Origin: Nostoc linckia z4
GTDB lineage: Bacteria; Cyanobacteriota; Cyanobacteriia; Cyanobacteriales; Nostocaceae
Direction: 5' to 3'
NCBI RefSeq assembly: GCF_002608075.1
Contig: NZ_LAHA01000007.1
Location: 10,972 to 74,138 of the forward strand
Length of the DNA: 63,167 nucleotides
This document shows, in pieces, positions 10,101 through 17,857 of this stretch (its first letter is position 1; each line of letters begins with the position of its first letter). The notes beneath the pieces are model-generated. The model was not told the origin of the DNA and searched no databases. It worked only from the letters and a program-made list of their open reading frames with translations. The position numbers and the translations under genes are program-made.

Positions 10101-10835
10101 AACGTGTTTGCGGTAAAGAAGAATGCCTATAACTGGAGAGTGGGAAATTTTTTCTATGCTTTCTTTTTGATACCATTCCAAATATTCACGGGGCGATGCA
10201 AAAAACCCCGGATAGTCGGGATGCAGTAATCCCATATTCGGCGTTTCCACTGGCGGGGGAATGTCGCCGACTTTTAAACCCAAGTATTTTTCTGCCAGTG
10301 TCCAGAATAATGAAGCTACGTTTTCAGAACCGCCGGCATTCCAGTAACCATAGATAATTAGCCAGTTGCGTAAGTCTTGGACTTTTTGCACTGGTATGTA
10401 TTTCAGGAGTTTCGGGCCAATTTTTAAGAAGCTGATGTAACCAGCGAGTTTGTCTTCTTCCCTTCCATTGCTAAATTTATCGAGGATGAATTTAACTGGT
10501 TTGGGCATTCCTTTGGGTTTATCGCCAATGGCAAAATCCCCCAGCTTGGTTAAACTCATTAATTCCAAGGCTGACTCAAACACCAGTCGGATGGGAATTT
10601 GGGCAATGCGATCGCGCAACCACACAACCTGGTCATAATCAAATAGTAAACTACCAAAAAACACATCCGCGCCATCGAGTGCTGCTTGTACTTCCTGGCG
10701 CTTGCTTGTAAGATCGCGATCGCTAAATACCCGAATATCCAACTGGGGACAGCCGGAGTTAGCCAAAAAAGCCGCTTTTCTGTATAAGTCGGCGTTAAAT
10801 GATTCAAACCCAGCAACCAAGACGATGCGTTTCAT
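7119..10835 (-). CDS. magnesium-chelatase H-type (ChlH/BchH-like) large subunit, short paralogue
   Basis: About 1238 residues. It begins with a BchH-type N-terminal domain (MKRIVLVAGFESFNADLYRK, about 1-160), followed by the long CobN/Mg-chelatase body with HFGMHGTVEWLPG (about 620) and AANNPSES. The family inserts Mg2+ into protoporphyrin IX with the I and D subunits, or Co2+ in the CobN branch. Cyanobacterial ChlH is usually about 1330 residues, so this looks like the second, shorter paralogue that genomes often label BchH or CobN. The frame is open to a GTG at 10859, but the ATG at 10835 gives the conserved MKRIVLVAG start and is preferred. No cobalamin riboswitch was recognised upstream, and no I/D or cob genes are adjacent. 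Confidence 0.85.
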   Translation of the reverse strand: MKRIVLVAGFESFNADLYRKAAFLANSGCPQLDIRVFSDRDLTSKRQEVQAALDGADVFFGSLLFDYDQVVWLRDRIAQIPIRLVFESALELMSLTKLGDFAIGDKPKGMPKPVKFILDKFSNGREEDKLAGYISFLKIGPKLLKYIPVQKVQDLRNWLIIYGYWNAGGSENVASLFWTLAEKYLGLKVGDIPPPVETPNMGLLHPDYPGFFASPREYLEWYQKESIEKISHSPVIGILLYRKHVITKQPYIPQLIRRFEAAGLIPLPIFINGVEGHVAVRDWMTTDYEIGQRKLGNIETPSLSTEAVKVDAIVSTIGFPLVGGPAGSMEAGRQVDVAKRILTAKNVPYIVAAPLLIQDIYSWTRQGIGGLQSVVLYALPELDGAIDTVPLGGLVGENIYLVPERVQRLIGRVKSWVALRQKPASERKIAIILYGFPPGYGAVGTAALLNVPRSLLKFLAALKDQGYTIGDLPEDGEELIRLVKEADEDNSLVGQSSRLPFENGGQDVHPTNTVNVRTLEKWLGYLRTSRIEKQWKSLTGTGIKTYGDEFQINGVQLGNVWIGVQPPLGIQGDPMRLMFERDLTPHPQYAAYYKWLQNEFQADAIVHFGMHGTVEWLPGSPLGNTGYSWSDILLGNLPNLYIYAANNPSESILAKRRGYGVLISHNVPPYGRAGLYKELMALRDLISEYREDTQKNYALKSVICKKIVDTGLDADCPFEDAKQLGIAFSPENIRMFSNHAFEDYLVELYEYLQVLENRLFSSGLHTLGERPSEEKLASYLEAYFGEEEGRNEPQRSREHREEEERLIRDLLMQSTDELTNLLRGLNGEYIPPAPGGDLLRDGVGVLPTGRNIHALDPYRMPSPGAYERGREIAKKIIAQHLAEYGKYPETVAVMLWGLDAIKTKGESLGILLELVGAAPVKEGTGRIVRYELKPLAEVGHPRIDVLGNLSGIFRDSFVNIIELLDDLFQRAADVDESEEENFIRKHALVLQAQGVENASARLFSNPAGDFGSLVNDKVVDGNWESGEELGNTWQSRNVFSYGRNDKGQARPEVLNALLKTSDRIVQEIDSVEYGLTDIQEYYANTGGLKKAAEKQRNQKVTTSFVESFSKDTTPRNLDDLLRIEYRSKLVNPKWAQAMANQGSGGAFEISQRMTALIGWGGTADFTDNWVYDQAADTYALDAEMAEKLRQANPEAFRNIVGRMLEAHGRGFWQADDEKLDKLRQLYELTDEQLEGVVV

Positions 10836-11018
10836 GCCCATAAGGAAATTTTTCTTCACTTAAATTTTAAACGCGCTTCCAAGCTGATTGTTATACTAAT
10901 CTGCGTTGTCAAAGGTAATTCTAACTCTGGGGAGATGGGAGAAATGCTATTGGAAAATTTTCAAATACTGCTAAAGGATGATTCAACTATAGGACTCATA
11001 TTTGATTTGTGTGAAGCT

Positions 11019-11134
11019 AGTAGTACGCCAAGGCAACTTAGCGGGGGAAAGGGGAAAGGGGAAAGGGGAAAGGTTTTAAATCCCTTACCCTTTTCCCTTT
11101 AACCTTTACCCAACCCCACTTAACATTTTTGGGT
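11019..11134. repeat. interspersed G/A-C/T hairpin repeat
   Basis: Copy starting AGTAGTACGCCAAGGCAACTT with GGGGAAAGG arms, centre GGTTTTAAATCCCTTACCC and end CCACTTAACATTTTTGGGT. Same organisation as the copies at 5168, 15906 and (inverted) 55651. Confidence 0.75.
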
Positions 11135-11548
11135 CTTTTTACCTGTTCGGTGTTCTGTGTCTCTATGAGTAGTTCTTTCAATCAAACTAGATTCCTATAA
11201 GTACATTTGTCATAGCTTTCTACTTTTAACAAGCGTTATTATCTGAATAATGGGGGTAATTGCTGCATTTCAATTTATTGCAAGAATTACTAGGTGATTC
11301 TCGATTTTGATAAATTATGAGGGTTGTGTTTTTTCTAGCAATTTTTCTTTCTGGAATCTCTGGATTTAACCTAAAAATCTTTGATTACCTTTGGCATAGA
11401 AATTTATTTTTATGTCAGGTTACTAATGCTTAAAATAATGCAATATTTTTCAAAAAAAAACTTGAAAAACAAGTATTAACAAAATTTTTTATTTATAATT
11501 TTAAGAGTTTTGGACTAGTGTAAACAGAAGTCAATTGAGGATGGAATC
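11135..11548. other. intergenic, A/T-rich upstream region of the amidase gene
   Basis: No open frame with coding character. The last 150 bp are strongly A/T rich with long A runs (around 11452-11462), plausibly the promoter region of the amidase gene; no motif is clear enough to name. Confidence 0.4.
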
Positions 11549-12490
11549 ATGAAATTTGGAATTGATAGCGGCCATAATTGTCCACCAGACACGGGAGCTA
11601 GAGGAATCAAAGTTGAGGATAATTTAACTTTAGATGTCGGCAATAGAGTTATAACCAAGTTGAGAGCTTTAGGACATGACGTTGTAGTATGTAAACCAAG
11701 TAGTGCGAACACAGTCACCGAATCACTTTCAAAAAGATGTGCTACAGCCAACGCCAGTAGAGTCGATACTTATGTCTCGATTCATTTTAATGCCTTTAAC
11801 GGACAAGCTAATGGCACAGAAGTCTTTGCAACCAGTGACGCTGGAAGAAAAATTGCTAAACCTGTATTAGATGAAATCGTCAAATTGGGATTTTTTAATC
11901 GCGGCGTTAAAAGCGGTTCCCATTTGTATGTTCTCAAAAATACAAATATGCCTGCCATTCTTATAGAGTGTTGCTTTATTGATTCGGCAAAAGATATGAA
12001 TCTTTTTAATCCAGAAGCAATGGCCAATTCCATCGTCAAAGGTTTAACTGGTACACTGCCAACAAGCCCAGTTACCCCAGTACCAGACGAAGAAGACAAT
12101 ATAGATACTACTATTAAGAGACTGCAACAAAACTTAAATCGACTGAAAGTAACTGATAAAAATGGTAAAACCTTAGTGGAAGATGGCATCAACGGCGCTA
12201 ACACCAAATCTGCCACAGAAAAATTTCAGACTATTATCGGAGTGCAGCCTACTGGAATTGCCGATACAAATACCTGGAATGCCATAAATGTAATTTTGGC
12301 AAAACGAATCATTCGGGTAAACCATGCTGGAGGCGCAGTTGTCAGATACTTACAATACCGTGTAGGTGTTGAAGTTGATGGTGTTTACGGGCCACAAACA
12401 GAAGCTGCAATTAAAAACTTTCAAAGGCAAAACGGTTTGGAAGCCGATGGAATTGTTGGGCCTGCTAGTTGGCAGAAGTTAATTGGTTAA
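11549..12490 (+). CDS. N-acetylmuramoyl-L-alanine amidase (Amidase_3) with two peptidoglycan-binding domains
   Basis: 313 residues. The Amidase_3 zinc hydrolase occupies about 1-170, with zinc ligands His9 (DSGHN), Glu23 and His79 (SIHFNA) and the catalytic Glu in ILIECCFID near 140. It is followed by an acidic linker and two PG_binding_1 repeats (about 185-245 and 255-313, the second with VDGVYGPQTEAAIKNFQ and DGIVGPASWQ). It would cleave the MurNAc-L-Ala bond of peptidoglycan. The protein starts directly in the first strand of the enzyme, with no signal peptide or membrane anchor, unlike the septal AmiC enzymes of Nostocales. That resembles endolysins or proteins released by another route. 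Convergent with the LURP-one gene. Confidence 0.9.
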   Translation: MKFGIDSGHNCPPDTGARGIKVEDNLTLDVGNRVITKLRALGHDVVVCKPSSANTVTESLSKRCATANASRVDTYVSIHFNAFNGQANGTEVFATSDAGRKIAKPVLDEIVKLGFFNRGVKSGSHLYVLKNTNMPAILIECCFIDSAKDMNLFNPEAMANSIVKGLTGTLPTSPVTPVPDEEDNIDTTIKRLQQNLNRLKVTDKNGKTLVEDGINGANTKSATEKFQTIIGVQPTGIADTNTWNAINVILAKRIIRVNHAGGAVVRYLQYRVGVEVDGVYGPQTEAAIKNFQRQNGLEADGIVGPASWQKLIG

Positions 12491-12583
12491 ACTCAAGGTG
12501 TTTGAAGTTTAAAGTATGAAGGATGAGTTTACTGTTGACTGTCTTGTAATTCATACTTCATACTTTATGCTTCAACTTTGAGT
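12491..12583. terminator. long imperfect inverted repeat between convergent genes
   Basis: ACTCAAGGTGTTTGAAGTTT and AAAGTATGAAGGATGA on the left pair with TCATACTTCATACTTTA and GCTTCAACTTTGAGT on the right. The hairpin fills the gap between two convergent genes and probably serves as a bidirectional terminator, although neither side has a strong T run. Confidence 0.5.
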
Positions 12584-12587
12584 GTGA

Positions 12588-13172
12588 CTAACCACGGTTC
12601 CGTTCTAGCAGTAGCATCATTAACAAACTTAATAAAATTTGCTGTTCTTGGCGATCGCTGAGTTGATCCACAGCTTTGATGATAAATTTTCTAGAGAGGA
12701 AAGTGGGGATTTTCTCCAAACGCATCACAATTGTGCCATCATCTCGGCTCACCAAGTACACTGGATTAAAAACATAACCAGTGAACAAACCCAGAATTGG
12801 AATTTCTGCAAACAGGGCATCAGCAACTTTCACCCACGGGTTTTTCTCCTGGATGTTCAAAGTAGTGGTTTCGCCATCAAAAATGTCATAACGCGCACGC
12901 CAAATAGATTTTAATCCCCGTCGTTTTACTGAACCAATGTAACTACCATTACTATCTGTAAAGTCATAGCGTGCGGAGAAGTCAATAATCCGGTCTGCTT
13001 TGATGTAGTATAAGGGACGAGTTTGCTCTCCATCCGCAAAGATTGTAATTGCTTCCTTGAGCTTGAAGAGTTTCTGTTTAACATAGAAAATCAAATTATT
13101 TTGAGCATCAACAACAGATATTTGTGGTGCCAATGCCCACAATTTAAAGGTGAGTTCCAGAGGATATTGCAT
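12588..13172 (-). CDS. LURP-one-related / Tubby-C-like protein
   Basis: 194 residues, no signal peptide. The sequence has the strand-rich layout of the LURP-one family: an N-terminal LALAPQISVVDAQN-like segment, FYVKQKLFKLKE (about 30-41), a central YDFTDSNGSYIGSVKR strand pair, YDIFDG, and a hydrophobic helix near GLFTGYVFNPVYLV, with a short C-terminal helix. Family members form a scramblase-like 12-strand barrel; biochemical roles in bacteria are undefined. ATG start at 13172. Single gene. Confidence 0.65.
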   Translation of the reverse strand: MQYPLELTFKLWALAPQISVVDAQNNLIFYVKQKLFKLKEAITIFADGEQTRPLYYIKADRIIDFSARYDFTDSNGSYIGSVKRRGLKSIWRARYDIFDGETTTLNIQEKNPWVKVADALFAEIPILGLFTGYVFNPVYLVSRDDGTIVMRLEKIPTFLSRKFIIKAVDQLSDRQEQQILLSLLMMLLLERNRG

Positions 13173-13451
13173 AGTTTTGGACTAGACAAGAAAATATGAC
13201 TTTATTAATCCCAATTGTGGGGGAAAAGTAACATTGTTAGGTCATTTCCATCGCAACAGTGGATAGTCGTATGGGGCATAGAGCATCTTTCAAGGGTTGG
13301 TATTTAAAAAAGCCATAGATAAGCAAGTAAAATGCTTATCAGATAGGGGACAGCAGAAATACCAGTGTGGAACTTCTGGATGCTCCAGGGTGTGTAGGAG
13401 GAGAAATGCAGGTAGGAAAAAGTAAGGAATTAAGGCTTTCCACCACATCGT

Positions 13452-13592
13452 GGTGGCAATGCTCCTGTCAATTGGTCTATCTTACACAACTTTTTCATTA
13501 CGATCGCCCGCAAACTTGGTTTGCGAACTATTCCTCAAACACAACGTGCCCTATCTAACCAACTGCACAAAGTTTTTTCTTTCTTTGTATGA
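13452..13592 (+). pseudogene. C-terminal remnant of a transposase-like gene
   Basis: A 46-codon open stretch without a start codon reads GGNAPVNWSILHNF, then ARKLGLRTIPQTQRALSNQL, and ends in a stop at 13590-13592. The composition and ending look like the C-terminus of an ISAs1/IS4-type transposase; this is from memory, not a search. An in-frame stop lies about 20 bp upstream of the readable part, so nothing longer survives. The surrounding 13173-14221 spacer holds no intact gene. Confidence 0.4.
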
Positions 13593-13727
13593 AACCACCC
13601 TGCTCCCCGCTTGCGGGGAGGGGAGGTTTTGCGCTAGCAAAGCCGGGGTGGGATCAATACGGTTCGGATAAGCAGTATGAACTTACCTTGTGGTCTGGGA
13701 AAAGGTTAATGGTTCGACAAGCTCACC

Positions 13728-13813
13728 AACCGGGGTAAGGGGATTTGGATGTATTTGAAACCTTTCCCCTTTCCCCTTTTCCCTTTAACCGAACCATATT
13801 GGGGGTGGGATGA
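13728..13813. repeat. C/T-tract repeat, half copy
   Basis: GGATGTATTTGAAACCTTTC followed by CCCCTTTCCC units and TTTAACCGAACCATATTGGG. The first part recurs at about 22862 and the end recurs at about 55757. Confidence 0.65.
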
Positions 13814-14221
13814 CTGGGGATTAGTTAGTAATGGAGTAAGTTTGCTCTAACGTCATTACAAGGGTTTTACGTTAACTTGACACCAACGGTGAGGACACCA
13901 ATCCCACAATAAAATCTATTACAACATTTTAGCCTTGCCACGCCACTACATTTATTTACATTACGTATGACGTTTTTTTTAGGTTGAGCTACTTATCAAC
14001 AAAATGACTTTTCAAACATGCTTTGATAATTGTTATATTTTTCTCTAAAAAAATAATATACTACAAATAAATATTGTATATCATACATTCTATCAGTTAC
14101 TAAAAAGTATAATTTTTAATTTTATATAAACAATATGACAATTTTTGATAATTTGATTGAAATTAACATATCTAAAAATTAGTAAATCTGCGATTATGAA
14201 GATGTTTAAAGAATCCTAAAA
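13814..14221. other. intergenic, A/T-rich upstream region of the amine oxidase gene
   Basis: Mostly A/T with no coding frame. It probably contains the promoter of the downstream amine oxidase gene. Confidence 0.35.
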
Positions 14222-15907
14222 ATGGGGTTTCGCTGCATGGCTAAATCTGAATTAATGGCATCTTTACAGCGGGCTTATAAAATTGCCAGAACATCACTGA
14301 AAACCGGCGTTCCCACAGATGAAATAGTTGACATTTTAAAACAAAAAACCACTCGCCGCCGCTTACTTTATGGAGGTTTGGGGTTGGCAAGTGCATTGGC
14401 TACAGCTACCTGGGGTAATGGCCGTGATTCTGCGGCTTTTGCAACAATTCCCAAAGTGCTGATAGTGGGTGCGGGAATTGCTGGTTTGACTGCTGCTTAT
14501 CGCTTGCGTCAGGTTGGGGTTCCTGTGGACATCATCGAGGCCAGAGGCAGTGTTGGTGGTCGGATGCGTAGTTTAGCCAACGCGGCTGGTACTGGTGTGA
14601 CAGTGGAAATAGGTGGAGAATTCATCGATACAGATCATAGAAAATTGCGATCGCTTGCTCAAGAACTGGGTTTAACAACCATCGATTTACTGGCTAGCGA
14701 TAAAGCATTAGTACCAGAAATATGGTATTTTCAAGGTCGGAAAATTTCTGAATTAGAAATTATTAATTACTTTATTCCTTTAGCAGAAAAAATTGAAGCA
14801 GATTTAACTGCCATTGGTGATGGAGATGTGACTTTTCGCTCTTACAATCAGGCGGCTTTCATATTAGATAATACCTCCATTGCAGATTATTTGGAGCAAG
14901 CACAAATTAACCCCATTCTCCAAGAATTGCTCAAGTTATCTTACACCACAGAATATGGTCGAGAAGCCACAGAACAATCTTGTTTAAATTTAATATTTTT
15001 AATTGGCACTAACACCGATATATTCTCAGTTTACGGCGAAAGTGATGAACGTTTCACGATTCGTGGAGGTAACGACCAAGTACCGCGTTTACTAGCCAAT
15101 TATGTAGCCAATGTTCTGCAAACCGACACAGAATTAGAAGCTATCCGTATTCTTTCCGATGGTCGTTATCGAGTTAGTTTGCGGTCTGGGTATAGAACCT
15201 TCGATCGCACCTATGAAAGAATATTACTGACATTGCCTTTTACCACCTTGCGTTTAGTGCAATTGGATGTGGATTTACCAGCATTTAAAAAGAAAGCGAT
15301 CGCCCAATTAGGATATGGTACAAATGCCAAATTAATTACAGCCTATCAACAAAGATTGTGGCGTACTCAATATAATTCCACAGGAGCGACATTTACCGAT
15401 TTAGAATTTCAAACTACATGGGAACCAACTCGCTACGAAAAACGCACCAAAGGTCTAATTACTAACTTTACCGGTGGCGAACATGGTTTATCTTTGGGCA
15501 AAGGTTCCGCAGAATTTCAAGCTCAAAAATTTTTACCACAATTAGATAAAATTTTCCCCGGAATTCAAAACCTGCGTCAAGGTGAAGCCATTCGCGCCTA
15601 CTGGCCCGGAGAAAAATACACACGAGCTTCCTATGCTTGTTATTTAGTCGGACAATGGACAAGCATCGCCGGAGCAGAACAAAAACGCATAGGTAATCTA
15701 TTTTTTGCTGGCGAACACTGTTCTTTATCCTACCAAGGATACATGGAAGGCGGGTGTGCCACAGGTGAAGTTGCAGCTCGAAGAATCCTCAAAGATTTAG
15801 GTTTCCGCAATATCCCTGCTTCACAAGAGTCAATTAATACCAATCAACTACATCGTTATCGAAAAATACCCAGGGCGCAACGTTTTTCTGATGATTTCAC
15901 AGAATAG
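14222..15907 (+). CDS. FAD-dependent amine oxidase (monoamine/L-amino-acid oxidase type), Tat-exported
   Basis: 561 residues. A twin-arginine signal (TTRRRLLYGGLGLASALA, about 43-60) follows a roughly 40-residue N-terminal region. The FAD-binding fold starts at PKVLIVGAGIAGLTAAYRL with the distal IIEARGSVGGRM motif; the substrate region contains GGEFIDTDH. The C-terminal FAD motif is LFFAGEHCSLSYQGYMEGG. The family oxidises amines or L-amino acids to imine with H2O2 release; the substrate cannot be read from sequence. The Tat signal implies folding with FAD in the cytoplasm, then export to the periplasm. ATG at 14222 is used; ATG at 14237 is also possible. A repeat copy starts at its stop codon. 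Confidence 0.88.
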   Translation: MGFRCMAKSELMASLQRAYKIARTSLKTGVPTDEIVDILKQKTTRRRLLYGGLGLASALATATWGNGRDSAAFATIPKVLIVGAGIAGLTAAYRLRQVGVPVDIIEARGSVGGRMRSLANAAGTGVTVEIGGEFIDTDHRKLRSLAQELGLTTIDLLASDKALVPEIWYFQGRKISELEIINYFIPLAEKIEADLTAIGDGDVTFRSYNQAAFILDNTSIADYLEQAQINPILQELLKLSYTTEYGREATEQSCLNLIFLIGTNTDIFSVYGESDERFTIRGGNDQVPRLLANYVANVLQTDTELEAIRILSDGRYRVSLRSGYRTFDRTYERILLTLPFTTLRLVQLDVDLPAFKKKAIAQLGYGTNAKLITAYQQRLWRTQYNSTGATFTDLEFQTTWEPTRYEKRTKGLITNFTGGEHGLSLGKGSAEFQAQKFLPQLDKIFPGIQNLRQGEAIRAYWPGEKYTRASYACYLVGQWTSIAGAEQKRIGNLFFAGEHCSLSYQGYMEGGCATGEVAARRILKDLGFRNIPASQESINTNQLHRYRKIPRAQRFSDDFTE

Positions 15908-16070
15908 TAGTTTGCCAAGTTCACTGGGAGGGGCAAAGGGGAAAGGGCAAAGGGGAAAGGGCAAAGGGGAAAGGGCAAAGGGGAAAGGGCAAAGGGGAAA
16001 GGTTTTAAATCTTCACCTTTACCCCTTCCCCTGTCCCCAGACCTCACCCAGCATTTTTGGGTTGGTAGAC
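15906..16070. repeat. interspersed G/A-C/T hairpin repeat, long copy
   Basis: AGTAGTTTGCCAAGTTCACT, then at least seven GGGGAAAGGGCAAA units, GGTTTTAAATC, a short CCCCTTCCCC arm and CCTCACCCAGCATTTTTGGG. It overlaps the stop codon of the amine oxidase gene and could provide its 3' end. Confidence 0.75.
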
Positions 16071-16108
16071 CAATAGTGATTTGTTTCATTAATTTTGTAG
16101 GAAAAAAT

Positions 16109-16165
16109 GTTCGTAGTAAGGACTTTAGTCCTTGATTTTTAAGTACTTTACTGCTTACTACGAAC
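16109..16165. repeat. 57-bp palindromic repeat, GTTCGTAGTAAG ends
   Basis: Inverted copy of the element at 5077-5133, including part of its flank (ATTTTGTAGGAAAAAATG here versus its complement there). It lies next to a G/A-C/T repeat in both places, so the two elements seem to have moved or duplicated together. Confidence 0.75.
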
Positions 16166-16174
16166 CCATCAGAA

Positions 16175-17491
16175 CTAATGCGACAAACCACTAAATCTAA
16201 CCCGCAAACCATCCTTCGGGCGATTAGGAATTCCCATTGTGTCTAAATTTTGATTGGGTAAGATTTCCCAATCATAGCTGCGTAGCAAATGAGCAGCGAT
16301 AATTTTCATTTCCATTTTGGCAAAAGCTATGCCAATGCAAACACGTGGCCCCCCACCAAAACCAACTAAACTAAAGGGATATTGTTTGTGTTCTTGACGT
16401 TGGGGACTAAAGCGGTCTGGGTCAAAACGCTCTGGTTGAGAGTAAATTTCTGGTAGGCGATGAGTTAGTGCAATGGCATAACATAATTGCCAACCAGCAG
16501 GAACATGAAAACCTTTAAATTCAAATTCTTTAACAACACCACGAAATCCCGCGCCAACTGACGGACGCAGCCTTTCAACTTCCCATAAAACTTGGTCTAA
16601 ATAAGGCATTTGCCCCAGCTGTTCTAAAGTTACAGAACTAGCATCAGCAAATTTTAGTTGTTCTTCCCTGGCGCGTTGCAGTACCTCTGGATGACGGGCT
16701 AATTCTAAACACAACCAAGTCAACATTGTAGTTGTGGTGTCATGTCCGGCAAAAAGTAATAGTACGGCTTGGGCGATGAGTTCTTTTTCACTGAGACTGT
16801 TACCATCTTCATCTTGGGCTTGTACCAACAAACTCAGAGCATCTTTAGTTGGGTTTTGTTGGCGTTCTCTCACCACCTGAGTTACATGCTCTAAAATTTG
16901 ATTGCGAGCTGCTATGGCTTTACCAAATTTGGTAAATGGTAAAGGCAATGGATTAATTGCAAACAAGCCACTAGACAAAGTTGTAAACAAATTACTCAAG
17001 CGCGCACCTCCAGCCCCAGGAGGCGTACCCAATAATAATTCACTAGCAATATCGAATGTTAGTTGTTTAAATTCCCCAAACCAGCTGAACTCCTGCTGCT
17101 TTTCCCACTTTTGCAGATAACTGCGGGTGATATCTTCCATTGTGCTGACATAATGTGCCAATGCCGGCCCGTGCAACGCCGGCATCATCAAGCGGCGATT
17201 TTTGCGATGTTCCTTTCCATCTTGCAAAAAAAGTGATTCCCCCAGCAATATCCTGAAATTGGCAGGCCATCCCTCGCGCCAAGAAAAATTCTCTGTATGG
17301 CTTGACAAAACAAACTCTAAGGCCTCTGGCCCCACCATGAATACAGTTGGTCTACCAAAAATATGTGATTTGAAGATAGACCCATACTTTTGATAGCGTT
17401 TTTTACCAAACTGGCGGTCAAAAAAAAAGGAAAGTGTTTCACCTAATCCAGGTAAACCAAAGCTTCCAGGAGGAATTTGATTACTTTTCAT
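16175..17491 (-). CDS. cytochrome P450, CYP120-like
   Basis: 438 residues, soluble-type P450 with no membrane anchor. Key motifs: oxygen-binding I-helix AGHDTTTT, K-helix E-x-x-R in WEVERLRP, PERFDPDRF, and the heme loop FGGGPRVCIGIAF whose Cys is the axial ligand. Overall similarity is to cyanobacterial CYP120 enzymes, of which Synechocystis CYP120A1 hydroxylates retinoic acid; whether this one uses retinoids or other apocarotenoids is inference. No redox partner or carotenoid cleavage gene is adjacent. The gene's 3' end touches the palindromic repeat at 16109-16165. ATG start at 17491. Confidence 0.9.
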   Translation of the reverse strand: MKSNQIPPGSFGLPGLGETLSFFFDRQFGKKRYQKYGSIFKSHIFGRPTVFMVGPEALEFVLSSHTENFSWREGWPANFRILLGESLFLQDGKEHRKNRRLMMPALHGPALAHYVSTMEDITRSYLQKWEKQQEFSWFGEFKQLTFDIASELLLGTPPGAGGARLSNLFTTLSSGLFAINPLPLPFTKFGKAIAARNQILEHVTQVVRERQQNPTKDALSLLVQAQDEDGNSLSEKELIAQAVLLLFAGHDTTTTMLTWLCLELARHPEVLQRAREEQLKFADASSVTLEQLGQMPYLDQVLWEVERLRPSVGAGFRGVVKEFEFKGFHVPAGWQLCYAIALTHRLPEIYSQPERFDPDRFSPQRQEHKQYPFSLVGFGGGPRVCIGIAFAKMEMKIIAAHLLRSYDWEILPNQNLDTMGIPNRPKDGLRVRFSGLSH

Positions 17492-17557
17492 CTTGTTATA
17501 AACTTAATATCAATCACAGCCAATATTAAAAAACAAAGCGATCGCAGAATTCGGATA

Positions 17558-17653
17558 TTACAGCAATTTTCAGGTAAATACACCACGCACTAAGGGCGCA
17601 AAGTCTTGCACCCCTACAACAGATGTGGTTCAAATAGATAAAAACTGCTGTAA
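17558..17653. repeat. 96-bp element with TTACAGCA terminal inverted repeats
   Basis: TTACAGCAATTTTCAGGTAA at the left end and TGCTGTAA at the right end form inverted ends. Interior GGGCGCAAAG is shared with a half copy in inverse orientation at about 27664-27723, downstream of the ABC permease. Looks like a small MITE-type repeat. Confidence 0.6.
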
Positions 17654-17706
17654 TTACAGTCTACTGAAGATAATTTTAAAAGTCCCAAATCGGCATTGCC
17701 AAATCT

Positions 17707-17851
17707 AGTAGTTCGCCAAGTGAACTTGGCTTTTTAAAGGGGAAAGGGAAAATACCAAACATGCACCCCCTTTCCCCTTTTCCCTTTCCCCTTTCCCCTT
17801 TCCCCTTTCCCCTTTTCCCCTTCCCTTTTTCCCGACTTCTCTTAGAAGTCT
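17707..17851. repeat. interspersed G/A-C/T repeat
   Basis: AGTAGTTCGCCAAGTGAACTT, a short G/A arm, then a long C/T arm ending in the small palindrome GACTTCTCTTAGAAGTC, which recurs at about 22686. It adjoins the flippase stop codon. Confidence 0.7.
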
Positions 17852-17857
17852 AATTTA

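Noticed and set aside
10860..11018. Cobalamin riboswitch upstream of the ChlH/CobN-like gene
   Set aside because: No B12-box-like sequence or fitting stem arrangement was found.
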